Shown: positions 1 through 7,754 of the stretch, one piece after another | How the letters are laid out: each line of letters begins with the position of its first letter | How positions within the stretch are numbered: the stretch's first letter is position 1 | From: Streptomyces sp. Edi2 | Lineage (GTDB): Bacteria; Actinomycetota; Actinomycetes; Streptomycetales; Streptomycetaceae | Assembly: GCF_040253635.1 (NCBI RefSeq) | Contig: NZ_JBEJGX010000003.1 | Span: 5,729,501-5,793,500 of the forward strand | Reading direction: 5' to 3' | DNA length: 64,000 nucleotides | The notes under the pieces: model-generated | The model's input: the letters and a program-made list of their open reading frames with translations, nothing else | Databases searched by the model: none | Told to the model about the DNA's origin: nothing | Translations under genes and position numbers: made by a program

Positions 1-218
1 GCAGGCTCGGTTCGTGTGCAAGAACCCCGACTGCGGATGGACCGGCAACGCCGACCACAACGGAGCCCGCAACGTCTTGTACCTGTACCGGATCGGCCAC
101 GTGGCGATCCCGGCTGCCGGGAGGGCAGTCGTCAGGCGCACTCGCGGCGTCAAGCCCGCCACCGCAAGGTAGACGGGAATCTCCTTCCTGAGCTTGCGAA
201 GGGAGGAGAGCACTTCAA
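1..218 (+). mobile_element. Right end of an IS200/IS605-family (TnpB-type) insertion sequence
   Basis: Seen: the 3' end of a TnpB-like gene is followed by a short non-coding tail with an imperfect inverted repeat (tctccttcc at 180-188 against gggaggaga at 201-209) and then CACTTCAA at 211-218. Known: IS200/IS605 elements end in subterminal hairpins, lack terminal inverted repeats and generally finish in a TCAA-like sequence. Inferred: the element ends at 218, because from 219 the sequence reads directly as the SAM-binding motif of a methyltransferase. The left end and any tnpA lie outside the window. Confidence 0.75.
2..172 (+). CDS. TnpB/OrfB-type RNA-guided nuclease, C-terminal fragment (5' end outside window)
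   Basis: The last 56 residues of a TnpB-like protein are visible. They hold the second half of a zinc ribbon (CKNPDC) followed by the C-terminal RuvC motif ADHNGARN, whose Asp is the third catalytic acidic residue of TnpB/Cas12-like nucleases. The reading frame is open to the window edge and ends in TAG at 170-172. In the family, TnpB is an omega-RNA-guided endonuclease that helps keep IS200/IS605 elements in place; the guide RNA normally overlaps the gene's 3' end and element right end, so 100-218 could contribute one. Whether the complete gene is intact cannot be judged here. Confidence 0.8.
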   Translation, partial: QARFVCKNPDCGWTGNADHNGARNVLYLYRIGHVAIPAAGRAVVRRTRGVKPATAR

Positions 219-1013
219 GAAGCAGGGGCCGGTAGTGGCTACAACGCCGCGATGCTCTGCCACCTCGCCGGTGACAAGCACGTCACCACCATGGATCGCT
301 CCGGCACCCTCACGACCCTGGCCCGCGAGCGGCTCAGCGGCGTCGGCTTCGACCCGCTCGTGATCCACGGCGACGGCGCACGGGATGTCCCGCCCGAGGC
401 GACGTACGACCGCATCATCGCCACGGCCTCGGTACGCCGCGTGCCGCCCTTGTGGCTGGAGCGATGCCGTATCGGCGGCATCCTCGTCGTGCCTCTCAAG
501 GGCACGCTCGCCGGGGGAATGATCGCCCGGCTCACGAAGCTGCCGGACGGCACGGCGGCCGGGCGCATTCTCCCTACGCCTGCCGCCTTCATGCCGCTCA
601 AGAGCGGTAGCGAAGCCGATGTGAAGGTACCCGAGATCCCCGACAGCCCATCGCGTGAGGCGGCGCTCTCCGGGCGTGTGCTGGATGACTGGACGTTCTC
701 GTTCTTCGCTCAGCTTCACATGCCGCGCAGCCTCCACCGTACCTACGGCCGGAGCGAGGACGGCCGTCACATCACGACGTTGCACGACCCTGTGGACGGC
801 TCGGCCACCCGCATCGAGGACATGCCCGAGGCGACGCCGCTGGTGAGCTCCACCGGACCGCGCGATCTGTGGGCACCGGTCGAAGACGCACACCAGCTTT
901 GGCGGCGACTCAACCGGCCACGACGTGAGTGGTTCGGTATCGAGGCCAGCCCCGCTGGGCAGACCGTGACCTACACATCACCGAACGGCCAGGAGCATCG
1001 CTGGACGGCATAG
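219..1013 (+). pseudogene. Protein-L-isoaspartate O-methyltransferase-like gene, 5' part removed by the IS insertion
   Basis: From 219 the frame reads EAGAGSGYNAAMLCHLAGD, the glycine-rich SAM-binding motif I of PCMT-type methyltransferases, followed by the rest of a methyltransferase fold (RIIATASVRRVPPLWLERC, then GGILVVPLKG) and a C-terminal extension of about 150 residues ending HRWTA. The N-terminal substrate-binding part is missing and sequence upstream of 219 is IS DNA. The first in-frame ATG (252) lies inside the motif, so any product starting there would lack the SAM loop. Inferred to be a disrupted gene. Homologues in Streptomyces are often isolated genes or sit near RiPP-type loci, but nothing here supports such a role. 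Confidence 0.8.
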
Positions 1014-1189
1014 CCATGAACCGGCGACAGGGCCGATGTGCTGCTCCCCGGGGACGAGCACTCCTCCTGGATTCTGGAAGCCGTCGGCGAGTCCCGCCCC
1101 CGGTCCAAAGCGCGCGGAGGTGGCCCGCAGGAAGTGCGCGGCGGAGAAGGCCAGGCGAGTTCCCGCTCAAGGCAACCCCCGCCAGGGGG
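1014..1189. other. Gene-free stretch after the disrupted methyltransferase
   Basis: About 175 bases with no supported gene. One frame (from about 1033) reads ADVLLPGDEHSSWILEAVG before becoming low complexity and stopping near 1192; it resembles no family I can name and may be a gene remnant linked to the rearranged left edge. No terminator with a T-run is visible. Confidence 0.4.
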
Positions 1190-1507
1190 TTAGCTCTCGT
1201 CCCCGCCCGCCGTACGCCGTGACTCCTCGACGATCTGCTGCAGGGCCGCCGCATGCGCCTCCAGTGCCGCCCGCCCGCCGTCGCTGAGATTCACCCAGGT
1301 GCGGGGGCGGTTGCCGACGTACCCCTTGCGCACCTCGACGTATCCGTGCGACTGCAGCGTACTGATCTGCTTGGACAGGGCGGAGGGGGACAGCCCCGCC
1401 GACTCCTTTACCCAGCCGAACTCGGCCCACTGCACGCTCGCGAGCAGCGAGACGATCGTCAGCCGGGTGGGGTCAAGGAGTACGGGATCGAAGTCAGCGC
1501 GTGCCAT
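1190..1507 (-). CDS. Winged-helix (MarR/ArsR-like) transcriptional regulator
   Basis: A 105-residue protein consisting almost only of a winged-helix DNA-binding domain: FDPVLLDPTRLTIVSLLAS, then SPSALSKQISTLQSHGYVEV (recognition helix) and a wing with KGYVGNRPRTWVNLSDGGRAAL. This is the compact HTH_34-type regulator often paired with a small membrane protein. The ATG start at 1507 lies inside the end of the upstream membrane-protein gene (14-base overlap), so the two are probably translationally coupled. It probably binds the palindrome at 2091-2114 and autoregulates; the ligand is unknown. Confidence 0.85.
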   Translation of the reverse strand: MARADFDPVLLDPTRLTIVSLLASVQWAEFGWVKESAGLSPSALSKQISTLQSHGYVEVRKGYVGNRPRTWVNLSDGGRAALEAHAAALQQIVEESRRTAGGDES

Positions 1508-2048
1508 CGACGGTGCTGCTTCCTGTGCGACTGCCGCTGCGTACGGCGACCTTGAGCAGCGCCCGCTGCCAGCGCGGCCCGAACACGGCCAGGGCGCCGC
1601 CGCCCACCACACCCACCGCGGTCCGCCAGTACGGCACGTCGAGGTGCCAGTCCGGTTGCAGCAGTTGGAGGGCGACGCCGGCCAGGACGACGGCAAGCAG
1701 CGTCAGCAGTGCGTAGCGGCGGAACGGCGCGGAGATGTCCTCCCTGCGCGGCCGGACGGGCTGGCCCAGCATTGCCGAGCCGCTGCGTGTGTTGAGCAGC
1801 GCGACATAGCCGACGGTGAGTATCGCGATGGCCGGTGAGGTCCAACCGGCCGCTTCCTGTCCGACGAAGTCGGGGGCTGCGAAGCCCGCGCCGAGCACGA
1901 CGCCGAACAGGACCGACACCCACCGGGAGTTGGTGGCCGAGTCGTGCGCCTGGTCCCGGTGCCGGTCCATGTCCCTGAGCGCCCGGGCCGCCTCGGCTGC
2001 CGAGGGGCGGGGGTCGCCGGGACCGGACGGCGATGACGTTGATGACAT
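1494..2048 (-). CDS. Small integral membrane protein cotranscribed with the winged-helix regulator
   Basis: 184 residues. The N-terminal 40 are polar and Ser/Pro/Asp-rich, followed by about four hydrophobic segments (WVSVLFGVVLGAGF, then SPAIAILTVGYVALL, YALLTLLAVVLAGVALQLL and TAVGVVGGGALAVFG). No enzyme motif is visible. Upstream-regulator/membrane-protein pairs of this kind are common in actinomycetes, and the membrane partner's function is generally unknown. The start at 2048 is preceded on the minus strand by a GAGGAGACAG ribosome-binding region. Transcription probably starts in the palindromic region 2091-2114. Confidence 0.8.
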   Translation of the reverse strand: MSSTSSPSGPGDPRPSAAEAARALRDMDRHRDQAHDSATNSRWVSVLFGVVLGAGFAAPDFVGQEAAGWTSPAIAILTVGYVALLNTRSGSAMLGQPVRPRREDISAPFRRYALLTLLAVVLAGVALQLLQPDWHLDVPYWRTAVGVVGGGALAVFGPRWQRALLKVAVRSGSRTGSSTVDGTR

Positions 2049-2090
2049 GACTGTCTCCTCGAAGGGGGCTCTGTTGCCTCGGTGGAATCA

Positions 2091-2114
2091 GTTTCCTGAG
2101 AAGAAACTAGTTTC
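2091..2114. promoter_or_regulatory. Candidate operator between the regulator operon and deoA
   Basis: GTTTC (2091-2095), GAAAC (2103-2107) and GTTTC (2110-2114) are arranged as nested inverted repeats; GAAACTAGTTTC at 2103-2114 is a perfect 12-bp palindrome. The patch is AT-rich compared with its surroundings and lies 43 bp upstream of the membrane-protein start, which fits an operator for the winged-helix regulator. Binding is inferred. Confidence 0.55.
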
Positions 2115-2215
2115 CCGCACCCGATTCGTCAACGGGGTGTCAGATGCGCCGGATCCTTCTCCGCCCCCGGTCCGGTCCCGGCCTCCGCCCCCGCCCTCCC
2201 TGGCCACCCCGCCGT

Positions 2216-2243
2216 CTATGCGTGTAGAACGGACCCATCCGTT
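2216..2243 (+). promoter_or_regulatory. deoA upstream region: variant nucleoside-gene palindrome and leader inverted repeat
   Basis: CTATGCGTGTAG at 2216-2227 matches 10 of 12 bases of the palindrome CTACGCGCGTAG found exactly at add, deoC and pnp. It is followed by a second inverted repeat, AACGGA-CCCA-TCCGTT (2228-2243), and a ribosome-binding site (AAAGGAA, 2246-2252) before the deoA ATG. Inferred to be the deoA operator. Confidence 0.55.
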
Positions 2244-2258
2244 CGAAAGGAACCCTCC

Positions 2259-3536
2259 ATGGACGTCATCTCCGTCATCCGTACCAAGCGCGACCGCGGT
2301 GAGCTGACCCCCGATCAGATCGACTGGGTCATCGACGCCTACACCCGCGGCGAGGTCGCCCACGAGCAGATGTCGTCCCTCGCGATGGCCATCTTCCTCA
2401 ACGGAATGAACCGCACGGAGATCGCTCGCTGGACGGCCGCGATGATCGCCTCCGGTGAGCGGATGGACTTCTCGTCCCTGCCCCGCCCCACTGCCGACAA
2501 GCACTCCACGGGCGGCGTCGGCGACAAGATCACGCTGCCGCTCGCCCCGCTCGTCGCCGCCTGCGGCGCGGCCGTCCCGCAGCTCTCCGGCCGGGGGCTC
2601 GGCCACACCGGCGGCACCCTCGACAAGCTCGAAGCGATCCCCGGCTGGCGCGCGAGCATCTCCAACGCCGAAATGCTGGACGTCCTGCGCGACGTCGGCT
2701 CCGTCATCTGCGCCGCCGGCGACGGCCTGGCCCCCGCCGACAAGAAGCTCTACGCACTCCGCGACGTCACCGGCACCGTCGAGGCCATCCCGCTGATCGC
2801 CTCCTCCATCATGTCCAAGAAGATCGCCGAGGGCACCGGCTCCCTCGTCCTGGACGTCAAGGTCGGCTCCGGCGCCTTCATGAAGGACCTCGCCAACGCC
2901 CGCGAACTGGCCGCCACGATGGTGGAGTTGGGCACGGACCACGGCGTGAAGACGGTCGCGCTGCTCACCGACATGGCCACCCCGCTCGGCCTGACCGCCG
3001 GGAACGCCCTCGAAGTCCGCGAATCCGTCGAGGTACTGGCCGGCGGCGGCCCCCAGGACGTCGTCGAGCTGACCCTCGCCCTCGCCCGCGAAATGCTCGA
3101 CGCGGCCGGGCTCAAGGACGCCGACCCGGCCAAGGCGCTCGCCGACGGCTCCGCCATGGACCACTGGCGCCGCATGATCAGCGCCCAGGGCGGCGACCCC
3201 GACGCGGCCCTCCCGGTGGCCCGCGAACAGCATGTCGTCACCGCGTCCTCCTCCGGCACCCTCACCACGCTCGACGCCTACGCCGTCGGCCTCGCCGCCT
3301 GGCGCCTGGGCGCCGGCCGCGCCCGCAAGGAGGACCCGGTCCAGGCAGGCGCGGGCGTCGAGATGCACGCCAAGCCGGGCGACACGGTCACCGCCGGCCA
3401 GCCCCTGCTGACCCTGCACACCGACACCCCCGAGAAGTTCCCCTACGCCCTGGAGGCCCTGGACGGCGGCGTCCTCGTCGGCCCGGAGGACGCGGCCTTC
3501 GCCGCCACCCCTGTGGTGCTGGAACGTATCTCCTGA
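2259..3536 (+). CDS. deoA: Thymidine phosphorylase (pyrimidine-nucleoside phosphorylase)
   Basis: 425 residues, full length. It phosphorolyses thymidine/deoxyuridine to the base and deoxyribose-1-phosphate in the cytosol. The N-terminal helical domain is followed by the phosphate-binding loop KHSTGGVGDK (81-90), the family signature SGRGLGHTGGTLDKLE (110-125), the SSIMSKKIAEG region and a C-terminal PYNP domain. The start is fixed by AAAGGAACCCTCC just upstream of ATG. Its product feeds phosphopentomutase and DeoC, and the promoter carries a variant of the palindrome shared with add, deoC and pnp. A stem-loop follows the gene. Confidence 0.96.
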   Translation: MDVISVIRTKRDRGELTPDQIDWVIDAYTRGEVAHEQMSSLAMAIFLNGMNRTEIARWTAAMIASGERMDFSSLPRPTADKHSTGGVGDKITLPLAPLVAACGAAVPQLSGRGLGHTGGTLDKLEAIPGWRASISNAEMLDVLRDVGSVICAAGDGLAPADKKLYALRDVTGTVEAIPLIASSIMSKKIAEGTGSLVLDVKVGSGAFMKDLANARELAATMVELGTDHGVKTVALLTDMATPLGLTAGNALEVRESVEVLAGGGPQDVVELTLALAREMLDAAGLKDADPAKALADGSAMDHWRRMISAQGGDPDAALPVAREQHVVTASSSGTLTTLDAYAVGLAAWRLGAGRARKEDPVQAGAGVEMHAKPGDTVTAGQPLLTLHTDTPEKFPYALEALDGGVLVGPEDAAFAATPVVLERIS

Positions 3537-3558
3537 CCTGGGGCTTTCCCATTCGGGT

Positions 3559-3592
3559 GAACGGGATCGGTGGACCATCACCGGTCCCGTTC
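3559..3592 (+). terminator. Stem-loop after deoA
   Basis: GAACGGGATCGGTG and CACCGGTCCCGTTC pair over 14 bp with one wobble and a 6-base loop, 23 bases after the deoA stop. There is no T-run, which is usual for Streptomyces terminators. Confidence 0.65.
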
Positions 3593-3632
3593 GGCATGCT
3601 GGATCGGTGACGTACCGATAGAGGAGACCGCC

Positions 3633-4226
3633 ATGGCAGCAGTCATCGCTGAGCGCCCCCACCCAGCCGATGAATCAGGCTGGGAAGAGGCGCTGAGGAT
3701 CTGGGAGCGGACCAACGCTCCGGAGGGCTGCAAGGTGGAGATCATCGAGGGGATCGTCACCGTGGCACCACCGCCGGAGAGCGACCACAACGACACCGCG
3801 GACGAGCTTCAGCGGCTGCTGTACACCGTCATCCCGCGGGACTGGGGGATCTACCAGACCCAGGGGCTGACCGTTCCCGGCAAACACGGGCTGTTCGTTC
3901 CCGACCTGGCCGTCATCCCCAAGAAGCTGCTGCCGCGTCCAGGTGAGCGCCGGACGGCTGATGTGGCTCAGCTCATCGTCGAGATCACCTCTCGTTCCAA
4001 CGCGAATCATGATCGCATCGAGAAACTGAACGGCTATGCGGCGGCCGGTGTCCCCTTGTACCTGCTCTTGGATCCCTGGCACTCCGGAAAGCCGACCGCA
4101 ACGCTGTACGGAGAGCCGGCGGGTGGTTTGTACCGTGTGCTCGAGACCATGAAGTACGGCGACGAGATGCACCTCCCCGAGCCGTTCGAGGTCACCGTCG
4201 ACACGGCACTCTTCCCCGCCGGCTGA
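3633..4226 (+). CDS. Uma2-family (DUF820) endonuclease-like protein
   Basis: 197 residues with the PD-(D/E)XK-like Uma2 fold: KVEIIEGIVTVAPPPESDHN near residues 31-50, PDLAVIPK (about 91-98) and LIVEITSRSNANHDRIEKLNGYAAAGVPLYLLLD, where the D, E and downstream K positions correspond to the nuclease core. Uma2 proteins are abundant in Streptomyces and cyanobacteria; their substrates are unknown. The ATG at 3633 has GAGGAG seven bases upstream. The gene is monocistronic, between two hairpins. Confidence 0.85.
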   Translation: MAAVIAERPHPADESGWEEALRIWERTNAPEGCKVEIIEGIVTVAPPPESDHNDTADELQRLLYTVIPRDWGIYQTQGLTVPGKHGLFVPDLAVIPKKLLPRPGERRTADVAQLIVEITSRSNANHDRIEKLNGYAAAGVPLYLLLDPWHSGKPTATLYGEPAGGLYRVLETMKYGDEMHLPEPFEVTVDTALFPAG

Positions 4227-4238
4227 GGGAGCTGACGA

Positions 4239-4283
4239 CGAAGGGCCCGCCCCACCAGGACAGGTGGAGGGACGGGCCCTTCG
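4239..4283. terminator. Bidirectional terminator between the Uma2 and MFS genes
   Basis: AAGGGCCCG (4241-4249) pairs with CGGGCCCTT (4273-4281), with an inner CCACC/GGTGG stem. It lies between convergent genes. Confidence 0.8.
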
Positions 4284-4299
4284 GTCTGAGGGGCGGCGG

Positions 4300-5619
4300 T
4301 TACGCGGCCTTCTCCAGGTGGAGGAGGCGGCGTTCGGCCACGGCCTTGCGGGTGGCGTAGAGGGTGATCGAGGCGGCGCCGACCATCGCGGCCAGGCCCA
4401 GGAGGACGGTGCCCTCCCAGCCGACGGCGTGGAAGGCGGCGGCGCCGAGGGCGCCGCCCAGGCTGCTGCCGACGTAGTAGGCGCACTGGTACAGCGCCGA
4501 CGCCTGGGCGCGCGCCGTCTTGGCGGTGCGGCTGACCGAGGACGAGGCGACCGCATGGCCCGCGAAGAAGCCCGCGGTGATCAGGACCAGGCCCGCCAGC
4601 ACCGCGTAGACGGAGTCGGAAAGGGAGAGCAGCAGGCCCGTGGAGGTGGTGCCGACGGCCAGGTAGAGGGCGCCGCGGCGGCCCGTGCGGGCGACCAGCT
4701 TGCCGGCCGCGGCCGAGGAGACCGTGCCGACCAGGTAGATCACGAAGATCGAACCGACGATGCCCTGCGGGAGGTTGAACGGTTCGGAGACCAGGCGGTA
4801 GCCGATGACCGTGTAGACCGCGCCGAAGACCGTCATGAACAGTCCGCCGATGGCGTAGAGGCGGCGCAGCAGCGGGTCGGCCAGGTGGCCGCCGAGCGTA
4901 CGGGCCAACGCCCGCGGGCCCACCGAACGGGGCGCGAAGTGCCGGGCCTTGGGGACCAGCAGCCGGAACGTCACCGCACACACCACGGCGAGCACACCCA
5001 CCGCGGCCAGCGCGGCCCGCCAGCCCCACGCCTGGGCGACCCAGCCGGTCACGATCCGGCCGGACATGCCGCCGATGCTGTTGCCCGCCACGAACAGTCC
5101 GATGGCCGCCACCAGCGCCTTGGCGCGCACCTCCTCGGCCAGAAAGGCCATCGCCGACGCCGGCAGTCCGGCCAGCGCCACACCCTGGATGCCGCGCAGC
5201 GCGATCAGCGCACCGAGCGACGGGGCGAACGGGACCAGCATGGCGATCAGCGCGGCGACCGAGAGGGACACCGTCATGACCGTGCGTCGCCCGAAGCGCT
5301 CGGAGACCGCGCTCAGCGGGATCACTCCGAGCGCCAGGCCGAAGGTAGCCGCGGACACGGTCCAGCTCGCCTGGTCCGGGCTGACCCCGAGGTCGGTGGA
5401 GATCGCGGGCAGCAGCGCCTGCGTGGAGTAGAGGAGGGCGAAGGTCGCCACTCCGGCGGCGAAGAGGGCAAAGCTCATCCGGCGGTAGCCGGGGCCGCCC
5501 GGCCGCAGCTTGTCCGACTCGGGGTCGGGGGCGGTGGCGGAAAGAGAAGTGTCAGTGGACGACGAGGGAGAGGCGGCCGCACGGTCGGTGACGGACGCCC
5601 CGGTATCAGCGGGAGGCAT
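4300..5619 (-). CDS. Major facilitator superfamily transporter (AraJ/YnfM-like drug or metabolite exporter)
   Basis: 439 residues with a 45-residue Ser/Asp/Pro-rich cytoplasmic N-terminus and about 12 membrane segments. The loop between segments 2 and 3 carries GVIPLSAVSERFGRRTVM, the MFS motif A equivalent, and a similar half repeats in the second domain (GKLVARTGRRGALYL). It is divergent from a LysR regulator with an intervening palindrome; such pairs are usually exporter and activator. The substrate cannot be deduced. Confidence 0.88.
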   Translation of the reverse strand: MPPADTGASVTDRAAASPSSSTDTSLSATAPDPESDKLRPGGPGYRRMSFALFAAGVATFALLYSTQALLPAISTDLGVSPDQASWTVSAATFGLALGVIPLSAVSERFGRRTVMTVSLSVAALIAMLVPFAPSLGALIALRGIQGVALAGLPASAMAFLAEEVRAKALVAAIGLFVAGNSIGGMSGRIVTGWVAQAWGWRAALAAVGVLAVVCAVTFRLLVPKARHFAPRSVGPRALARTLGGHLADPLLRRLYAIGGLFMTVFGAVYTVIGYRLVSEPFNLPQGIVGSIFVIYLVGTVSSAAAGKLVARTGRRGALYLAVGTTSTGLLLSLSDSVYAVLAGLVLITAGFFAGHAVASSSVSRTAKTARAQASALYQCAYYVGSSLGGALGAAAFHAVGWEGTVLLGLAAMVGAASITLYATRKAVAERRLLHLEKAA

Positions 5620-5650
5620 GCTTCGAAGGTAGGCCGCCGCGTTTCATGCG

Positions 5651-5663
5651 TCCAATGCATGGA
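5651..5663. promoter_or_regulatory. Putative LysR-type operator between the MFS and LysR genes
   Basis: TCCAATGCATGGA is an imperfect palindrome centred on ATGCAT and fits the T-N11-A form of LysR boxes. It lies 31 bases from the MFS start and 18 bases before the GTG at 5682. Confidence 0.5.
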
Positions 5664-5681
5664 AACGCCATAATCGATGCT

Positions 5682-6698
5682 GTGACACATGATCCCAGCT
5701 CGCAAGGGCCGCTGTTGCAAGGTCGCAACAGAAAAGATGTTGCCGGAGCACCGCGGGCCGGTGCGGAAACGGGGGAGGCGGCCGAGCTCGGGGGCGATTC
5801 CTGGGCGGTGGTCCTTGCCCCGCGGCTCGCCCAGTTCACCGCCGTCGCCCGGCACGAACACGTCACCCGCGCCGCGCTGGAGCTCGGCATGCCGCAGCCG
5901 ACGCTCAGCCGTGCCCTCGTCCGCCTGGAGGACGACCTCGGCGTCGCCCTCTTCGCCCGCCATGGCCGCACCCTCTCCCTCACCACGGCCGGCCGGGCCT
6001 TCCTCGCCTCCACCGAGCGCGCGTTGACGGATCTGGAGCGGGCCACGGAGTCCGTACGGGCCGATGTCGACCCCGCCGCCGGGAAGGTGGCCTTCGGCTT
6101 TCTGCACACCCTGGGCTCGGAGACCGTGCCCGGCCTGATCCGGAGCTTCCGTGCCGACCACCCGCGCGTCCGTTTCCAGCTCGTCCAGAACTACGGCGAG
6201 GCCATGATCGAGCGGATGCGCGCCGGCGGCCTCGATCTGTGCCTGACCTCGCCGGTCCCGGACTACCCGGACCTGGTCGCCCGCCGGCTCGACGAGCAGA
6301 AGCTGCGTCTGGTCGTCCCGGACGACCATGCGCTGGCCGGCCGGAAGCGGGTCCGGCTCGCCGAGGCCTCCGGCGAGCTGTTCGTCACCCTCGAACCCGG
6401 CTACGGGCTGCGCCGGATCACCGACGCGCTGTGCGCCGAGGCGGGCTTCACCCCGCGGATCGCCTTCGAGGGGGAGGAGGCCGAGACGCTGCGCGGCCTG
6501 GTCGCGGCAGGCCTCGGCGTGGCGCTGCTGCCGCCGCCCGCCGTACCGCGCCCCGGAGTCGCCGAGCTGACGGTGACGGCCCCGCGCGCGGTCCGCGAGA
6601 TCGGCGTCGCCTGGCTGGACGGGCAGCCCGACACCCCGCCGGTCGCCGAATTCAAGAAGTTCCTGCTGAGCCGGCGGGGGAAGCTGCTGCCCAGGTGA
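5682..6698 (+). CDS. LysR-family transcriptional regulator
   Basis: 338 residues from GTG 5682. A LysR N-terminal HTH (LAPRLAQFTAVARHEHVTRAALELGMPQPTLSRALVRLEDDLG) is followed by a periplasmic-binding-like effector domain (AAGKVAFGFLHTLGSETVPGLIRSFRADHP onward). About 45 residues precede the HTH, which is unusual. An ATG at 5646 would place the candidate operator inside the gene, and a GTG at 5808 directly before LAPRLAQF would give a normal LysR N-terminus, so the start is uncertain. It probably controls the divergent MFS exporter. Confidence 0.88.
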   Translation: MTHDPSSQGPLLQGRNRKDVAGAPRAGAETGEAAELGGDSWAVVLAPRLAQFTAVARHEHVTRAALELGMPQPTLSRALVRLEDDLGVALFARHGRTLSLTTAGRAFLASTERALTDLERATESVRADVDPAAGKVAFGFLHTLGSETVPGLIRSFRADHPRVRFQLVQNYGEAMIERMRAGGLDLCLTSPVPDYPDLVARRLDEQKLRLVVPDDHALAGRKRVRLAEASGELFVTLEPGYGLRRITDALCAEAGFTPRIAFEGEEAETLRGLVAAGLGVALLPPPAVPRPGVAELTVTAPRAVREIGVAWLDGQPDTPPVAEFKKFLLSRRGKLLPR

Positions 6699-6832
6699 GG
6701 GGCACCGGTGCGCCAGTGCCTTACCGCTTCACTCCCTCATCCTCACCCCGGTCCGGCCTCGCCCCCTCTCCTCGCTCCCTCTCCTCGGCGCCGCAGACTC
6801 GTAGTCCTTCGGTGCCTCACTCCCTCGGTCCC

Positions 6833-7651
6833 TCAATGCCGCAACGACGCCCCGAACCCCGCGGCCAGTGGCATGCGCAGGCCCAGCGGCGGGGGTGCGG
6901 CCAGGGCGTCCTTCACGGGGCGGGCGTAGTCGCGGGCGAAGAGGGAGCCGAGCATGAAGTCGGCGGCCAGGGAGAGAACTTCGGCGCGGTGCTGGTGCAG
7001 GGAGTGGCCGTCGGAGTGCACCTCGAAACGGCAGGTGTCGCGGTTGACCTTCTTGGCGCGCTCGGCGTAGCGGTAGGAGAGATCGGGGTCGGTGCGTTCG
7101 TCGTTGGTGCCGTGGACCAGCAGGACCTGCCGGCCGATGAGCTGTTTCACCGGATCGGGCCGCTCGTCGCTCCGGCCGGGGTCGGGCAGCCAAGGGGCCA
7201 GCGCCATCACGGAGTTGACGGCGGGGTGGCCCGCGGCGTGCAGGGCGGCGCGGGCGCCCATGCCCGTGCCGACGAGGCAGACCGGGACGTCGCCGTAGCG
7301 GCGGACCACCTCCTCCAGGGCCCAGGTGGCATCCCGTGCCGGGTGGGCGTCGGGTCCGTTCCAGCCGCTGCAGCGGTAGCGGACGACATGGGCCGTCAGG
7401 CCCTCGGGGCGCCCCGCCTTCGCCAGCCGGGCAGCCAGGGGACGCACCGCCAGCGCCGCTACCGGCGACGGACGCCGCACCCCGGTCGGTCCGCCTCCGG
7501 GCAGTAAAAGAGCGACCCCGCTCACCTCCCGGCCGGTGCCCCGACCGCCGCTACCCCGCCACCGGAACGCCTCGCGCGCCCCTTCCTTGCCGGCCGTTCC
7601 CAGCGGTTTTCCCAGCCGGGCCTCGCGCACCGGCAGTGCTTGCTGAGCCAT
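6833..7651 (-). CDS. Alpha/beta-hydrolase-fold protein lacking the nucleophile Ser
   Basis: 272 residues from ATG 7651. Fold markers include GVALLLPGGG near the oxyanion strand, VCLVGTGMGARAALHAAGH at the nucleophile elbow (about 125-143), LLVHGTNDERTDPDLSYRYAERA with the acid region and HSDGHSLHQHRAE with a candidate catalytic His. The elbow reads G-T-G-M-G, so the usual Ser/Cys/Asp nucleophile is Gly. The protein may be non-hydrolytic or use other residues. It is convergent with LysR across a pyrimidine-rich spacer (6699-6832) that contains GCACCGGTGC, and divergent from add. Confidence 0.75.
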   Translation of the reverse strand: MAQQALPVREARLGKPLGTAGKEGAREAFRWRGSGGRGTGREVSGVALLLPGGGPTGVRRPSPVAALAVRPLAARLAKAGRPEGLTAHVVRYRCSGWNGPDAHPARDATWALEEVVRRYGDVPVCLVGTGMGARAALHAAGHPAVNSVMALAPWLPDPGRSDERPDPVKQLIGRQVLLVHGTNDERTDPDLSYRYAERAKKVNRDTCRFEVHSDGHSLHQHRAEVLSLAADFMLGSLFARDYARPVKDALAAPPPLGLRMPLAAGFGASLRH

Positions 7652-7726
7652 GTGCAGAACGATGACAGAAGGTGGCGTGCCCGCCACCCCGTGGACGGGT
7701 CACTGTTACGTATCGTTCGATGAGTT

Positions 7727-7748
7727 CTACGCGCGTAGGGGCTAGAGT
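7727..7748 (+). promoter_or_regulatory. add promoter: palindromic operator and -10 hexamer
   Basis: CTACGCGCGTAG (7727-7738), a perfect palindrome, lies four bases upstream of TAGAGT (7743-7748), which is six bases from the add ATG. The spacing implies a leaderless mRNA and an operator over the -35/spacer region, as expected for repression. Identical palindromes stand at deoC and pnp. Confidence 0.7.
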
Positions 7749-7754
7749 GCCGAG

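Noticed and set aside
1033..1192. Short frame reading ADVLLPGDEHSSWILEAVG as a gene
   Set aside because: No start codon with a ribosome-binding site, low-complexity tail and no recognisable family; noted only as possible remnant.
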